64,000 nucleotides of DNA from Tubiluchus corallicola (lineage: Eukaryota > Priapulida > Priapulimorpha > Priapulimorphida > Tubiluchidae), in assembly GCA_030141605.1 (NCBI GenBank), contig JAQGDQ010000040.1, positions 838,501 to 902,500 on the forward strand, read 5' to 3'. Position 1 is the first letter of the stretch; each line of letters begins with the position of its first letter. Under the pieces are notes generated by a model. That model saw nothing but the letters and a program-made list of their open reading frames with translations, searched no databases and had not been told where the DNA came from. Made by a program: the position numbers and the translations under genes. Shown here one piece after another: positions 21,328 to 31,785 of this stretch.

Positions 21328-21366
21328 AGTTTTTAGTGTAAAATATTACATAACTAGTTAAAGAAT

Positions 21367-21744
21367 ATGGCTCGTATAGTTGGAGTAGACATACCGGATA
21401 ATAAAAGAGGTGAAATAGCCCTGACATATATTTACGGCGTTGGCCGTAGTCGTGCTCAGGAAATACTTGAAACTGCCGGCGTTGATAAAGACGTTAAAGT
21501 AAAAGAGTGGACCGATGACCAGTTCAACGCTGTACGTACGCAAATCAGTGATAATTATAAGATTGAAGGTGAATTGCGTTCTGAGGTACAACTAAACATT
21601 AAGCGTCTTATGGATATTGGGTGCTATCGTGGCATTCGTCACCGTATAGGCCTCCCTGTTCGCGGACAGAGTACAAAAAATAATGCCAGAACACGTAAAG
21701 GCAAAAGAAAAACAGTTGCTAATAAAAAGAAGGCTACGAAATAA
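21367..21744 (+). CDS. rpsM: 30S ribosomal protein S13
   Basis: Head protein in contact with 50[21 protein letters not shown], the helix-two-turn-helix [12 protein letters not shown] and [19 protein letters not shown] are typical. 125 residues. First gene of the alpha block. Confidence 0.98.
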   Translation: MARIVGVDIPDNKRGEIALTYIYGVGRSRAQEILETAGVDKDVKVKEWTDDQFNAVRTQISDNYKIEGELRSEVQLNIKRLMDIGCYRGIRHRIGLPVRGQSTKNNARTRKGKRKTVANKKKATK

Positions 21745-21755
21745 GGTTAAGTAGA

Positions 21756-22145
21756 ATGGCAAAGAAGTCTAGAAGTTCGAAAAAAAGATTTGTGAAAGTT
21801 GAGGCAGTGGGGCAAGCGCATATACACTCCTCCTTCAACAACATTATTATATCGTTGACCAATAATAATGGAGAGGTTATTTCCTGGTCGTCAGCGGGCA
21901 AAAAAGGGTTTAGAGGTTCTAAAAAGAACACCCCTTATGCAGCACAAATGGCGGCAGAGGATTGTGCTAAGCCTGCGTACGATCTTGGCTTGCGTAAGGT
22001 TAAGGTTTATGTAAAAGGACCCGGAAACGGCCGAGAATCGGCAATTCGTGCCATTTCTGGTACTGGTATCCAGGTTTCTGAAATTATTGATGTGACACCA
22101 CTCCCGCACAACGGGTGTCGTCCGCCAAAGCGTCGCCGCGTCTAA
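21756..22145 (+). CDS. rpsK: 30S ribosomal protein S11
   Basis: Platform protein. [40 protein letters not shown] and the C-terminal [18 protein letters not shown] are diagnostic. 129 residues. Confidence 0.98.
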   Translation: MAKKSRSSKKRFVKVEAVGQAHIHSSFNNIIISLTNNNGEVISWSSAGKKGFRGSKKNTPYAAQMAAEDCAKPAYDLGLRKVKVYVKGPGNGRESAIRAISGTGIQVSEIIDVTPLPHNGCRPPKRRRV

Positions 22146-22173
22146 TCTGTGTGAATATTTATAATAAGAGAAA

Positions 22174-22782
22174 ATGGCAAGATATAGAGGACCTAAAACA
22201 AAAATAGCCAGAAAGTTTGGCGAACCAATATTTGGACCAGACAAGGTGTTTGAAAAAAAGAACTATCCACCAGGGATGCACGGTACAAATAAGCGCCGCA
22301 TGAAAGTATCCGAGTATGGGATACAACTAAAGGAGAAGCAGAAAGCTAAGTATACTTACGGTATTCTGGAAAAGCAGTTTCGCAACCTTTTCAAAAAAGC
22401 TGCATCCAGTAAAGGGATAACGGGTACTGTGCTTTTACAAATGCTGGAGAGCCGCCTGGATAATGTTGTGTTTCGCATGGGGGTAGCTCCCAGTCGCGCA
22501 GCGGGGCGCCAGCTTGTAACACACAAGCATATAACTGTAAACAGTAAGATTGTTAACATTCCCTCTTATATTTTACGCCCTGGAGATATAGTAGGTGTTC
22601 GGGAAAGGTCTAAGTCACTTGAGGCAATAACAAACTCGTTATCTTCGCGGCGCCATGGGCACTATCCGTGGCTAGAGTGGGATGAGGCTACAAAAAATGG
22701 TAAGTTTTTAAATGCCCCTGATAGAGAGGAAATACCAGAAAATATAAAAGAGCAGCTTATTGTAGAGCTATATTCTAAATAA
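22174..22782 (+). CDS. rpsD: 30S ribosomal protein S4
   Basis: Primary 16S rRNA binder; in E. coli it represses the alpha operon. [20 protein letters not shown], the [14 protein letters not shown] helix and [10 protein letters not shown]-like S4 domain ([19 protein letters not shown]) are seen. No zinc-binding cysteines. 202 residues. Confidence 0.98.
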   Translation: MARYRGPKTKIARKFGEPIFGPDKVFEKKNYPPGMHGTNKRRMKVSEYGIQLKEKQKAKYTYGILEKQFRNLFKKAASSKGITGTVLLQMLESRLDNVVFRMGVAPSRAAGRQLVTHKHITVNSKIVNIPSYILRPGDIVGVRERSKSLEAITNSLSSRRHGHYPWLEWDEATKNGKFLNAPDREEIPENIKEQLIVELYSK

Positions 22783-22806
22783 AAATTAAATAGAGAGGTT
22801 GTTTTT

Positions 22807-23793
22807 ATGGCAATTTTAGATTTCCAGAAGCCTGATGAGGTGATAATGATAGAGTCGGATGAAACTCGTGGACAATTTGAGTTTCGCCCTTTGGAGCCGG
22901 GTTATGGCATTACAGTTGGTAACTCTTTACGGAGAATATTGTTGTCGTCTTTGGAGGGGTATGCTATCACAACGGTGAAAATCGAAGGGGTGGAGCATGA
23001 GTTTTCTACTATATCGGGAGTTATAGAAGATGTTACAGAAATGATTCTGAACTTGAAGCAGATACGCTTCAAGCAAGAAGTTGCGGGCACTGATAAAGAG
23101 AAAGTTACTGTGTCTTTGGTCGGGCGGGAGCAATTTGTAGCCGGGGATGTCAATAACTTTATGACAGGGTTTAGTGTGCTAAATCCCGATTTGGTTATAT
23201 GCAATATGAATACCGATGTAAAATTGCAAATTGAACTTACCATAGAAAAAGGTAGGGGATATGTGCCTAGTATAGAGAATAAACCTATTGATGAGGAGTT
23301 TGGGCGCATCCCAATTGACTCTATCTTTACGCCTATCAAGAACGTGAAGTATGAAGTTGAAAACTTTCGTGTGGAGCAGAAGACCGACTATGAAAAGTTA
23401 ATATTTGAAATACAGACGGACGGCTCTATTCACCCTAAAGATGCGTTGAAAGAGGCTGCGAAAATATTGATATATCACTTCATGCTATTCTCTGATGAAA
23501 AGATAACCGTGTCTTACAATGAGGAGTTCGCAAATGATGAATTTGATGAAGAGGTGTTGCATATGCGCCAGCTATTGAAAACAAAACTTGTTGACCTTGA
23601 TCTGTCTGCGCGTGCATTAAACTGCTTAATGGCTGCAGATGTAGATACTCTTGGTGAGTTGGTAAAATACAATAGAAGCGATCTTCTCAAATTTCGCAAT
23701 TTTGGCAAGAAGTCATTGACAGAGCTTGATGAGCGTCTGGCTGATATGAATTTAAGCTTTGGAATGGATATCACTAAGTATAAATTTAGATAA
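22807..23793 (+). CDS. rpoA: RNA polymerase alpha subunit
   Basis: Scaffold of RNA polymerase. The N-terminal domain holds the dimerisation motif [19 protein letters not shown] (near residue 31). The C-terminal domain, which touches UP elements and activators, begins about residue 250 and shows [20 protein letters not shown] and [20 protein letters not shown]. 328 residues, usual for the phylum. Confidence 0.98.
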   Translation: MAILDFQKPDEVIMIESDETRGQFEFRPLEPGYGITVGNSLRRILLSSLEGYAITTVKIEGVEHEFSTISGVIEDVTEMILNLKQIRFKQEVAGTDKEKVTVSLVGREQFVAGDVNNFMTGFSVLNPDLVICNMNTDVKLQIELTIEKGRGYVPSIENKPIDEEFGRIPIDSIFTPIKNVKYEVENFRVEQKTDYEKLIFEIQTDGSIHPKDALKEAAKILIYHFMLFSDEKITVSYNEEFANDEFDEEVLHMRQLLKTKLVDLDLSARALNCLMAADVDTLGELVKYNRSDLLKFRNFGKKSLTELDERLADMNLSFGMDITKYKFR

Positions 23794-23808
23794 AGAGTAA
23801 TATATAAG

Positions 23809-24783
23809 ATGAGGCACAGAAAAGGTTTCAATCATCTAAGTAGAACGAGTTCACACCGTAAAGCAATGATGGCCAATATGGCGAGTTCATTACTTTTGCA
23901 CAAGCGTATAAAAACAACGGTTGCTAAAGCGAAAGCTTTGCGCGGATTTGTTGAACCACTGATCACACGTGCTAAGAACGATTCTACTCACAACCGTCGA
24001 ATGGTCTTTCGTTCTCTTAATGACAAAGAGGCTGTTAAAGAACTATTTCGTGATATATCGGAAAAAGTTGAGAAGCGCCCGGGAGGGTACACAAGGATAC
24101 TAAAAACAGGGAACAGACTGGGTGATAATGCAGAGATGTGCATTATTGAGCTTGTTGATTACAATGAAAGTCTTTTGTCTGCCAAAGAGGAGGCTCCTAA
24201 GAAACACCGTTCAAGAAGAAGAGGTGGTTCTAAGAAAAAAGCAGGAACCGCAAAGACAGAGGAAGTAACTGCAACTGCTGCAGAGGAGAAGGCTACGAAA
24301 GCGGAGGAAACAGCTGCAACTACTGCAGAGGAGAAGGCTACGAAAGCGGAGGAAACAGCTGCAACTACTGCAGAGGAGAAGGCTACGAAAGCGGAGGAAA
24401 CAGCTGCAACTGCTGCAGAGGAGAAGGCTACGAAAGCGGAGGAAACAGCTGCAACTGCTACGGAGGAGAAGGCTACGAAAGTGGAGGAAACAGCTGCGAC
24501 TGCTGAAGAGGAGAAGGCTACGAAAGCGAAGGAAACAGCTGCAACTGCTGTAGAGGAGAAGGCTACGAAAGCGAAGGAAACAGCTGCAACTGCTGCAGAG
24601 GAGAAGGCTACGAAAGCGGAGGAAACAGCTGCAACTGCTGTAGAGGAGAAGACTACAAAAACAGAGAAGACAGAGGTGAAAGCATCTGAAAAATCTGATG
24701 ACGCAGGGAAAAGCACTTCTGGTACTTCTGAGCAGGAGCCTGATACCGGACAAGATAATAAAGAGAAAGACAGCAGTAAGTAG
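23809..24783 (+). CDS. rplQ: 50S ribosomal protein L17 with long repeat tail
   Basis: The L17 core spans residues 1 to about 120 ([49 protein letters not shown]-like [20 protein letters not shown]). A basic linker ([17 protein letters not shown]) follows, then nine tandem copies of a 15-residue unit of the type [15 protein letters not shown], then an acidic serine-rich end. At 324 residues it is about twice the family length. Alanine, glutamate, lysine and threonine dominate the tail, which should form charged helix. The repeat DNA is nearly identical between copies, so it has spread by recent duplication. Confidence 0.96.
   Translation: MRHRKGFNHLSRTSSHRKAMMANMASSLLLHKRIKTTVAKAKALRGFVEPLITRAKNDSTHNRRMVFRSLNDKEAVKELFRDISEKVEKRPGGYTRILKTGNRLGDNAEMCIIELVDYNESLLSAKEEAPKKHRSRRRGGSKKKAGTAKTEEVTATAAEEKATKAEETAATTAEEKATKAEETAATTAEEKATKAEETAATAAEEKATKAEETAATATEEKATKVEETAATAEEEKATKAKETAATAVEEKATKAKETAATAAEEKATKAEETAATAVEEKTTKTEKTEVKASEKSDDAGKSTSGTSEQEPDTGQDNKEKDSSK
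24271..24675 (+). repeat. Nine tandem 45-bp units in the 3' half of rplQ
   Basis: Units start at 24271 and repeat every 45 bases to 24675. The first eight differ at few positions; the ninth is more divergent. Copy number is likely to vary between strains by slippage, always in frame. Confidence 0.95.
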
Positions 24784-25684
24784 TATTTTTTTTAATCTCT
24801 CTTTTGTACAACAAAACTAGCAGACAAAGAGAGGCAGGCAGGGGAAAAGTAGTACATAAAAGAGTTCAACTCCATCTTTGGGGTGGTCACCTTTACCGGA
24901 AAAATAGGAATCTGGCTGGTCGGGGTTTTAAAACATAAGCTTATTCACAACTACTAGGTGCTAAGAAGTAGAGTGCAAAAATAATTTTGTGTATAAAAAA
25001 TAGAGAAAAGCAGAAATAATAATTATTATTTCTGCTTTTGTTTTTGATGTTTTTGCTTGCTTGTCCATTATGAGGCTTTCACAATGTCTCTTTTTTTATT
25101 TTCTTTAAGCCATCTCTAAAGCACTACTTGCTTGCTTTACTAAGTTGATAGGAATAAGATTTTTTATATCACTCCGGAAGCTATGCAGAGCTCGCCTCTT
25201 TTATCAATGCTTTTCGTTAAAACTCTCTTCAAAATCCTCAATTACAATACTAAGCTGTAGTTTTTCACCTAACTTCTTCTGGAATATTTTGACCTACAAA
25301 AGCTTCAGTTTGAAAAGCAGGGGGGATAGACTCTTGCCTGGCCCGGCCCTATCTGTTTATTAATAGTCTTGTCAAAGCTATACTTACAGCTGGAGAGTTA
25401 TCCTTTACCTGATTTTAGCCCAGCATGCCCCCCCAATTTCTTTTATCTTGAAAAGAGGGTTCTAAGCAGAAAAAAAGAGGCTGTGAAGGCAAACTATTTC
25501 CATTGTATCATCTTGCCTCTATAGCGATAAAAGAGGCAAAACTTTTGCTATATGTATTTTTATTGTTATATTATGTGCTCTTAAGTAAAACGTGCTTTTA
25601 TTAATTTGCTGGAAAATATAGCAGAGTTCAAAGAAAAATAGAAACAGATAGGTTAAAAACCGATAATAAAATTAAATAGTGTTT
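24784..25684. other. Long intergenic gap with terminator and eroded sequence
   Basis: About 900 bases between rplQ and citrate synthase. The plus strand has a strong terminator at 25006-25044. On the minus strand, 25310-25215 reads as a broken coding remnant (KLGEKLQLSIVIEDFEESF). A small hairpin (TTGCCTCT / AGAGGCAA) lies at 25513-25539. No functional gene is seen. Confidence 0.4.
25006..25044 (+). terminator. Rho-independent terminator after the ribosomal cluster
   Basis: AAAAGCAGAAATAATAA and its complement TTATTATTTCTGCTTTT form a near-perfect 17-bp palindromic stem (25006-25039), followed by GTTTTTG. It works in either direction and ends the cluster about 220 bases after rplQ. Confidence 0.8.
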
Positions 25685-26995
25685 ATGGATTATATCAAGA
25701 AGAAGCTATTAAAAAAAGGAAATGAAGAACGATTGATTGTAAAAAAGCTCGTAAAGGATTATGGAGAGAAACAGGTAGACACAGTTTCAATTGGACAGAT
25801 ACTTACTGGGATGAAAGGTGTTACGAGTCTGTTGACTGTAACATCAAAACTTGATCCTGAAAGTGGGATACGCTTTAGGGGGTATACTATTCCGGAACTC
25901 CAAAAACTGCTTCCTCGCAAGTCTCCAGATGGGGAGCCTTTGCCGGAGGGGTTGTTTTATCTTATGTTGTTGAACGATATTCCGTCAAAAGAGGATGTAA
26001 ACTTTTTGAGTAAGGAGTGGGCTTCAAGAGCAAAGGTGCCAAAGCATGTCTTCGATGTAATTGAAGCATTACCTATGACGAGTAAGCCGATGACACAGTT
26101 TAGCGCCGCTATACTATCAATGGCAACCGATTCACTTTTCCAAAAATCATATAGGGAAGGGCTGCATAAGGACAATTATTGGGATACCACATACGAGGAT
26201 GTCATGAATCTGATAGCTCGTCTTCCTGTTGTAGCTGCTTATATCTATAGAAGAGTATTTCACGGAGGCAATCATATAGCTGCAGACCCAGACCTTGACT
26301 GGGCTGCGAACTTTGCCCATATGATGGGGTTTAACAGCAAAGAAGTGTACAGGCTGTTCAGGATGTACATGGTTATTCATGCTGACCATGAGGGCGGTAA
26401 TGTCTCCGCACACTCTACCCATCTGGTAGGCTCTGCCTTAAGCAACCCCTATTACTCATATGCTGCCGGTATGCTGGGTTTAGCAGGCCCGCTGCACGGC
26501 TACGCCAACCAGGAGGTAATAAGATGGATACTGGAGATGGTTGATGAGATAGGGGAGTGTGATGGGGAGAGTGGGAAAGTAAAAATAGAGAAATATATAA
26601 AACAGACTCTTGAGGAGGGGAAGGTGATACCAGGGTATGGGCACTCGGTGCTGCGTGTAACTGATCCGCGCTACTTATACCAAAAGGAGTTTGCAGATAA
26701 GTACATAAAGAATGACAAGCTGGTTAATATTGTTAACCGCCTTTATGGTATTGTACCACCCATTCTTCAGTCACTGGGTAAAGTGAAAAACCCATGGCCT
26801 AATGTTGATGCGTATTCAGGTGCTTTATTGCAACACTATGGTATAAAAGAGTACTTCTTTTACACTGTTATGTTTGGAGTGAGCCGGGCGCTTGGAGTGA
26901 TGTCTCAGTTTGTATGGGATAGAATATATGGGCTACCAATAGAAAGGCCTAAATCGCATCAATTAGAATGGTTTAAAAAACAAGCCGGAATTTAG
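25685..26995 (+). CDS. gltA: Citrate synthase
   Basis: Condenses oxaloacetate and acetyl-CoA, the entry step of the TCA cycle. Catalytic residues visible: histidine in GPLHGYANQ, histidine in PGYGHSVLRVTDPR and aspartate in NVDAYSG. MSQFVWDRIYGLPIERPKSH is the C-terminal arginine region that binds oxaloacetate. I start at ATG 25685 (MDYIKKKLLKKG); a GTG six bases upstream is less likely. 436 residues, the eukaryote-like long form found in Bacteroidota rather than the allosteric hexamer of E. coli. Confidence 0.93.
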   Translation: MDYIKKKLLKKGNEERLIVKKLVKDYGEKQVDTVSIGQILTGMKGVTSLLTVTSKLDPESGIRFRGYTIPELQKLLPRKSPDGEPLPEGLFYLMLLNDIPSKEDVNFLSKEWASRAKVPKHVFDVIEALPMTSKPMTQFSAAILSMATDSLFQKSYREGLHKDNYWDTTYEDVMNLIARLPVVAAYIYRRVFHGGNHIAADPDLDWAANFAHMMGFNSKEVYRLFRMYMVIHADHEGGNVSAHSTHLVGSALSNPYYSYAAGMLGLAGPLHGYANQEVIRWILEMVDEIGECDGESGKVKIEKYIKQTLEEGKVIPGYGHSVLRVTDPRYLYQKEFADKYIKNDKLVNIVNRLYGIVPPILQSLGKVKNPWPNVDAYSGALLQHYGIKEYFFYTVMFGVSRALGVMSQFVWDRIYGLPIERPKSHQLEWFKKQAGI

Positions 26996-27013
26996 TTAGT
27001 CAATTATCTTTAT

Positions 27014-28915
27014 ATGGCATTTAACGGATTGAGCGAGTTTGTTTCACTTCTTGATCGTGAAGGAGAACTTATTCGTGTAGAACCATATGTTAATAGCGAG
27101 CTTATCATTGCCGAATTGGCTGACAGGTTTTCAAAGCAGCAGGGAGGAGGCAAGGCACTTTTATTTGAAAGTACGGGGACACGATACCCGGTGTTGGTAA
27201 ATGCATTTGGCTCAGATAAAAGAATGGCCATGGCACTAGGTGTTGAAAACATTGATAAAATCGGTGTAGAGATAGAAGAACTGTTTGAAAAGCTTACTAC
27301 CCCCAAGGGGGAGATTCTTGATAAACTGAAACTCCTGCCCACTCTTTCGCGCATATCATCATGGATGCCCAAGACTGTAAAGGGAAGAGGAGCCTGCCAG
27401 GAGGTAGTAAATCACGACCCTGACTTATCAGAGCTGCCAATACTGAAGTGCTGGCCTGCTGATGGAGGAGCATTTGTAACACTCCCGTGTGTAGTAACGC
27501 GCGATCCTCATACAGGAACACGCAATGTGGGAATGTACAGGATGCAGGTTTTTGATCGTAACACAACTGGAGTGCACTGGCACAAGCATAAAACAGGGGC
27601 AAGGCACTTTAACGAGTATAAGAAAATAGGAAAGAAGATGCCTGTCTCAGTAGTACTTGGTGGTGATCCGGCATACACTTATGCTGCTACGGCTCCACTA
27701 CCTGATAATATTGACGAGTATCTGCTGGCTGGTTTTCTGAGAAAGAAGAGAGTTAAAACGGTTAAATGCTTGACAAACGACCTGGAGGTGCCATCTGACG
27801 CTGATTTTATCATAGAAGGATATGTAGATCCCGAAGATGACCTGGCCTGGGAAGGACCGTTTGGAGACCATACAGGGTTCTATTCGTTGGCAGACTGGTA
27901 CCCCAGGCTGCATGTAACATGTATAACACACAGGCAGGATGCTATTTACCCGGCTACAGTTGTAGGTATTCCACCAATGGAAGATGCCTGGATAGGTCGT
28001 GCTACAGAAAGAATTTTCCTCGCTCCGATGAGGCTGACAATAATTCCCGAAATAGTTGATATCTCCCTGCCTCCTGCCGGTGTTGCCCATAATATCACCA
28101 TTGCCGGAATTGAGAAGAGCTATCCCGGACAGGCCGCAAAAGTAATGAATGCAATGTGGGGGGCGGGACAAATGATGTTTAATAAAATTATGATCATTAC
28201 AGGTGACGATGTTAATATTCATAACTTTGAACAACTTGCCAGGCACATTTCCAAAGCGGTGAATCCATCTGAAGATATATCTTTCTCGCAGGGGCCAATG
28301 GATGTCCTGGATCACTCTTCTACACAGTATGCTTATGGCTCAAAAATGGGTATTGATGCTACTAGCAAGGGAGAAGAAAAAGATAATAATACTTGCTATG
28401 AGGAAGTTAATACGACTTTAATTAGAAGCGATGCAGAAAAAATACCTGAAGTAAAAGATATTAATACAGAACTTTTGGAAAAATCTATATCTCTGATTGT
28501 TCTTTCAATTGAAAAAAGGGAAAAAGGGGAGGTGCAGAAACTTGCAGAAAAAGTATCAGGGATGGAGTCATTTAAAAGTGTAAAATTTGTTGTTTTTATT
28601 GATTCAGGAGTTGATATATACAACCTGCACGATGTTTGCTGGTATGTTAGTGGCAATATCGATCCGCGGCGAGACTGTTATATTATTAACACGACAAACT
28701 GGAGAGGTACCTCCTGTATGGTAATTGACGGTACTCGTAAGACTAAAAGTATTGATGGATTTGAGCGGGACTGGCCTAATCCCGTTACATCCTCATTAAA
28801 AACCATTAATAGTGTAAATGAGATGTGGGAGTCATTAGGAGTTGGGGAGTTTATACCATCTCCATCGTTAAAGTATCACTTGTTGAAGTGTGGCGAGGGG
28901 GCTGTATCTTTGTAA
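27014..28915 (+). CDS. UbiD-family decarboxylase (menaquinone biosynthesis type)
   Basis: The UbiD family uses prenylated FMN to decarboxylate aromatic acids; long Bacteroidota members like this are usually annotated as menaquinone-pathway decarboxylases. Seen: the N-terminal SEFVSLLDREGELIRVE, GTRNVGMYRMQVFDRNTTGV, GEF-like SYEGPFGDHTGFY (WEGPFGDHTGFY, carrying the catalytic glutamate region) and ERIFLAPMRLTIIPEIVDI. 633 residues, longer than E. coli UbiD (497), with an extra region near 450-500 that is hydrophilic. Which acid it uses cannot be told from the sequence. Its partner UbiX is not in the window. It begins 18 bases after the citrate synthase stop, so the two may be cotranscribed. 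Confidence 0.85.
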   Translation: MAFNGLSEFVSLLDREGELIRVEPYVNSELIIAELADRFSKQQGGGKALLFESTGTRYPVLVNAFGSDKRMAMALGVENIDKIGVEIEELFEKLTTPKGEILDKLKLLPTLSRISSWMPKTVKGRGACQEVVNHDPDLSELPILKCWPADGGAFVTLPCVVTRDPHTGTRNVGMYRMQVFDRNTTGVHWHKHKTGARHFNEYKKIGKKMPVSVVLGGDPAYTYAATAPLPDNIDEYLLAGFLRKKRVKTVKCLTNDLEVPSDADFIIEGYVDPEDDLAWEGPFGDHTGFYSLADWYPRLHVTCITHRQDAIYPATVVGIPPMEDAWIGRATERIFLAPMRLTIIPEIVDISLPPAGVAHNITIAGIEKSYPGQAAKVMNAMWGAGQMMFNKIMIITGDDVNIHNFEQLARHISKAVNPSEDISFSQGPMDVLDHSSTQYAYGSKMGIDATSKGEEKDNNTCYEEVNTTLIRSDAEKIPEVKDINTELLEKSISLIVLSIEKREKGEVQKLAEKVSGMESFKSVKFVVFIDSGVDIYNLHDVCWYVSGNIDPRRDCYIINTTNWRGTSCMVIDGTRKTKSIDGFERDWPNPVTSSLKTINSVNEMWESLGVGEFIPSPSLKYHLLKCGEGAVSL

Positions 28916-29188
28916 TTTTTGACGTTAAATATTACTTCAATAACTGCAGTTACAACACAAACCCTTACAGAAAATGCAAATTTTACACTTAAGGACTTAC
29001 AAAATATATCTTGATCCCTTTACGAAGTGGAGTATTTTGGGTCAGATTTATGATAAACTTGAGGGGGAAACTGGTGTAAGAAAGGGGTATAAAAAAGATT
29101 TTGACGAAGATGTTTATGAAAAGATGGGCTTTGTAAAGTCCTCATATTATTATAAAAGTAAACTTTCTATACTTAATAAACTTGATCT
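28916..29188 (+). other. Gap with possible coding remnant
   Basis: ATG 28974 opens a frame (KLEGETGVRKGYKKDFDEDV) that runs into the DUF2851 gene in another frame. It has no recognised family and overlaps the better-supported gene, so I treat it as a remnant. Confidence 0.25.
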
Positions 29189-30472
29189 ATGGGTGAGGAA
29201 TTTTTACAGTTTATTTGGAAGCATGGTCTGTATAAAAACAGGGCTCTCACTTCCACTTCAGGCGAGGCAATAGATGTTTTACATCCCGGCTATCAGAACC
29301 AGGGTGCCGGCTCCGATTTTTTTAATGCCCGTATAAAGATAGGAGATACTGTATGGGCCGGTAATGTTGAGGTGCATATCAAAGCATCAGATTGGTACAG
29401 GCATAAGCACCATAAGGATAAAAGCTACAGTAATGTGATCCTTCACGTTGTCCACAAAGAAGACATATCAGGTTCAAAAAACGCTCCTTTGCAGATTCCT
29501 ACGCTTATCATAGATTGGGAAAAGGAGATAGAGCAGAACTACACCAGGCTTTTGGAAAATGAAGGCTGGGTTGGGTGTGAAGAGAAGGTGGGGAAGATGG
29601 ATGTATTTGGTTTAAAGTTTGCTTTAGGCAGGATCTTATCGGATAGACTACAAAGTAAAACAGAGGCTGTATGGAGAGTGCTAAAAGAGACGCGAGGTAA
29701 CTGGAATGAAGCGTTTTACAGGGTTCTTGCTCGAAGTTTTGGATTCAAGGAAAATGGAACTCCTTTCGAAATGCTGGCTATTTCGTTGCCACAGAAGTAT
29801 CTTGCACGCCATCAGGACTCGCTACTTCAGGTAGAAGCACTGCTTTTGGGGCAGGCAGGATTACTTGAAGAGGATACGTGTAGTGATGAATACTACTTAA
29901 AACTACAGACTGAGTACAGGTACCTGTCAGGTAAATACAGACTCAAGCCTATCGATAGCCATCTATGGAAGTTTATGCGAATGAGGCCTGTAAATTTTCC
30001 GCCGCTGCGAATAGCTCAATTTGCAGCATTGGTATACCGTTCAAAAGGACTGTTTTCGGCTATAACAAATATACAGCATATGGATGAGCTAAGAGAGCTA
30101 TTTCATGTGAAAGCATCCGAGTACTGGGATACACACTACCACTTTAATCGCTTATCTCCTAAGCGGGTAAAGTCTTTCGGAAAGCAATCGTGCTCTTCTA
30201 TATTAATAAATGTAGTCGTACCTTTTCTTTTTACGTACGGAGAAAGCCAGAATAAATTATTTTTGAAAAATAAAGCATTAGACCTGTTGGAGCAAATGCT
30301 GCCGGAAAATAATAAAATTATAAGAGGCTGGAGCAAAATAGGGATCAATGCCCGGAGTGCTGTAGAATCACAGGCATTGCTGCATTTAAAAAACAATTTT
30401 TGCGATAAAAAGAGGTGCCTTGACTGCACCATAGGACAAAAAATAATAACTGTAAAACACTCATATAGCTAA
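29189..30472 (+). CDS. DUF2851 family protein, function unknown
   Basis: MGEEFLQFIWKHGLYKNRAL at the start, GQNQGAGSDFFNARI-like HPGYQNQGAGSDFFNARIKI and GNVEVHIKASDWYRHKHHKD are the marks of this Bacteroidota-enriched family. The aspartate, glutamate and histidine pattern (SDFFNA, EVH, DWYRH) resembles a PD-(D/E)XK-like nuclease core, but that is inference. The C-terminal end has four cysteines (CDKKRCLDCTIGQ). 427 residues. Start ATG 29189 fits the family. Confidence 0.8.
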   Translation: MGEEFLQFIWKHGLYKNRALTSTSGEAIDVLHPGYQNQGAGSDFFNARIKIGDTVWAGNVEVHIKASDWYRHKHHKDKSYSNVILHVVHKEDISGSKNAPLQIPTLIIDWEKEIEQNYTRLLENEGWVGCEEKVGKMDVFGLKFALGRILSDRLQSKTEAVWRVLKETRGNWNEAFYRVLARSFGFKENGTPFEMLAISLPQKYLARHQDSLLQVEALLLGQAGLLEEDTCSDEYYLKLQTEYRYLSGKYRLKPIDSHLWKFMRMRPVNFPPLRIAQFAALVYRSKGLFSAITNIQHMDELRELFHVKASEYWDTHYHFNRLSPKRVKSFGKQSCSSILINVVVPFLFTYGESQNKLFLKNKALDLLEQMLPENNKIIRGWSKIGINARSAVESQALLHLKNNFCDKKRCLDCTIGQKIITVKHSYS

Positions 30473-30692
30473 GTAGCTTATGAGACTTTATAGAGTGAAA
30501 TATTTTGGTTTAGGCAGAGGAGGAACTCGATGAAGACGGCAGTTTATTGACGTAAATGAAGATTTTGAAGAGAATTTTGATGAAAGTATTGATAAAAAGA
30601 TAAACTTTGTAAGGGTATACATAATAATTTATACAATCAGGTAGCTACGGAGCCACCCATCAGGTGTTAAAAAAAAGCTGCTTTTCAATCAA

Positions 30693-31733
30693 ATGAACCG
30701 ACTTAGGGAGAGGACATATAATACCCTTATTCGAGGCTTTACCACACTGTTATTTATAGTTGTGCTAGGAACATTTGGGTTCCGTATGCTGGAAAAGCTA
30801 AGCTGGGTAGACTCATTTTATATGACTATACTCTCTATCTCTACGGTAGGGTTTGAAGTTGTAAAACCGCTATCCCAAGATGGCAAAATATTTGTTTCTA
30901 TCCTTATAATCTTAAGCCTGGGGAATGTAGCTTATGTAGGATCTATTTTTGTGCGATTTTTCTTTGATGGTGAGTTTTTTGAATATATAAAAACCAAGCG
31001 TATGAACGAGAAAGTATCAAAATTGTCAAACCATGTTATTGTGTGTGGTTTTGGGAGAAATGGAGAGCAGGTTGCTTCTGAACTGGTAGACCATGAACAT
31101 CCGTTTGTAGTTGTTGAAAAACAAGAACACATCATAGAACTTTTGGCAAAAAAGTCCAACATGCTTTATGTCAATGGAGATGCAACACATGAAGATACTC
31201 TTGACCTGGCAGGGATAAAAAAGGCCAGAGCTCTTATTGCCACTACGCCAAGCGATGCTGAGAACATATTTATGGTACTTACCGCAAAAGATATGAACCC
31301 CAACCTGACTATTATTAGCAGGGCATCTGAGCCGGGATCAGCAATAAAACTACGCAGGGCGGGAGCATCTAATATTATTATGCCCGAAAGAATGGGAGGG
31401 CAGAGAATGGCACGGCTTGTTACACAGCCGGATGTAGTTGAATTTGTAGAATATATTCTTATGCAGAGTAATAAGGATGTGAGTCTCAACGAGGTGTCTT
31501 GCCGTAATCTGGCCAAGTGTTATGTTGGTAAGACGCTGGGTAAGATCAAAACGAGGCAGATTACAGAAGCAAGTATTATTGGCGCCAAAGATGGGGATGG
31601 GCAGTATGTCTTTAACCCTGGTAAAAAATATGTTCTGAGGCGGAGCACACAACTCTTTGTATTTGGATTACCGGAACAGGTTAAAAACCTTGTTCTTTTT
31701 CTTGAGACACCTGTATCTCCCAAGGAGCAATAA
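30693..31733 (+). CDS. Two-helix potassium channel with TrkA/RCK domain
   Basis: Inner-membrane ion channel: TM1 near residues 13-30, pore loop and filter 41-56, TM2 65-90. The cytoplasmic RCK (TrkA_N) domain starts at residue 114 with the nucleotide-binding VCGFGRNGEQVASELV and ends with a TrkA_C domain near 260-340. The selectivity filter reads STVGFEVVKP, without the second glycine of the canonical TVGYGD, so ion selectivity may differ. RCK domains bind NAD or other nucleotides. 346 residues. Confidence 0.85.
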   Translation: MNRLRERTYNTLIRGFTTLLFIVVLGTFGFRMLEKLSWVDSFYMTILSISTVGFEVVKPLSQDGKIFVSILIILSLGNVAYVGSIFVRFFFDGEFFEYIKTKRMNEKVSKLSNHVIVCGFGRNGEQVASELVDHEHPFVVVEKQEHIIELLAKKSNMLYVNGDATHEDTLDLAGIKKARALIATTPSDAENIFMVLTAKDMNPNLTIISRASEPGSAIKLRRAGASNIIMPERMGGQRMARLVTQPDVVEFVEYILMQSNKDVSLNEVSCRNLAKCYVGKTLGKIKTRQITEASIIGAKDGDGQYVFNPGKKYVLRRSTQLFVFGLPEQVKNLVLFLETPVSPKEQ

Positions 31734-31785
31734 CGGACATCCCCTATATCTTATTTTATGCGCTTTGGAGAACAGCGTGTGCCTG

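Noticed and set aside
24159-24753. Two long minus-strand frames opposite the L17 tail
   Set aside because: They mirror the 45-bp repeat of rplQ and only exist because the unit length is a multiple of three.
28974-29273. 99-codon plus frame before DUF2851
   Set aside because: Overlaps the start of the well-supported DUF2851 gene in another frame.
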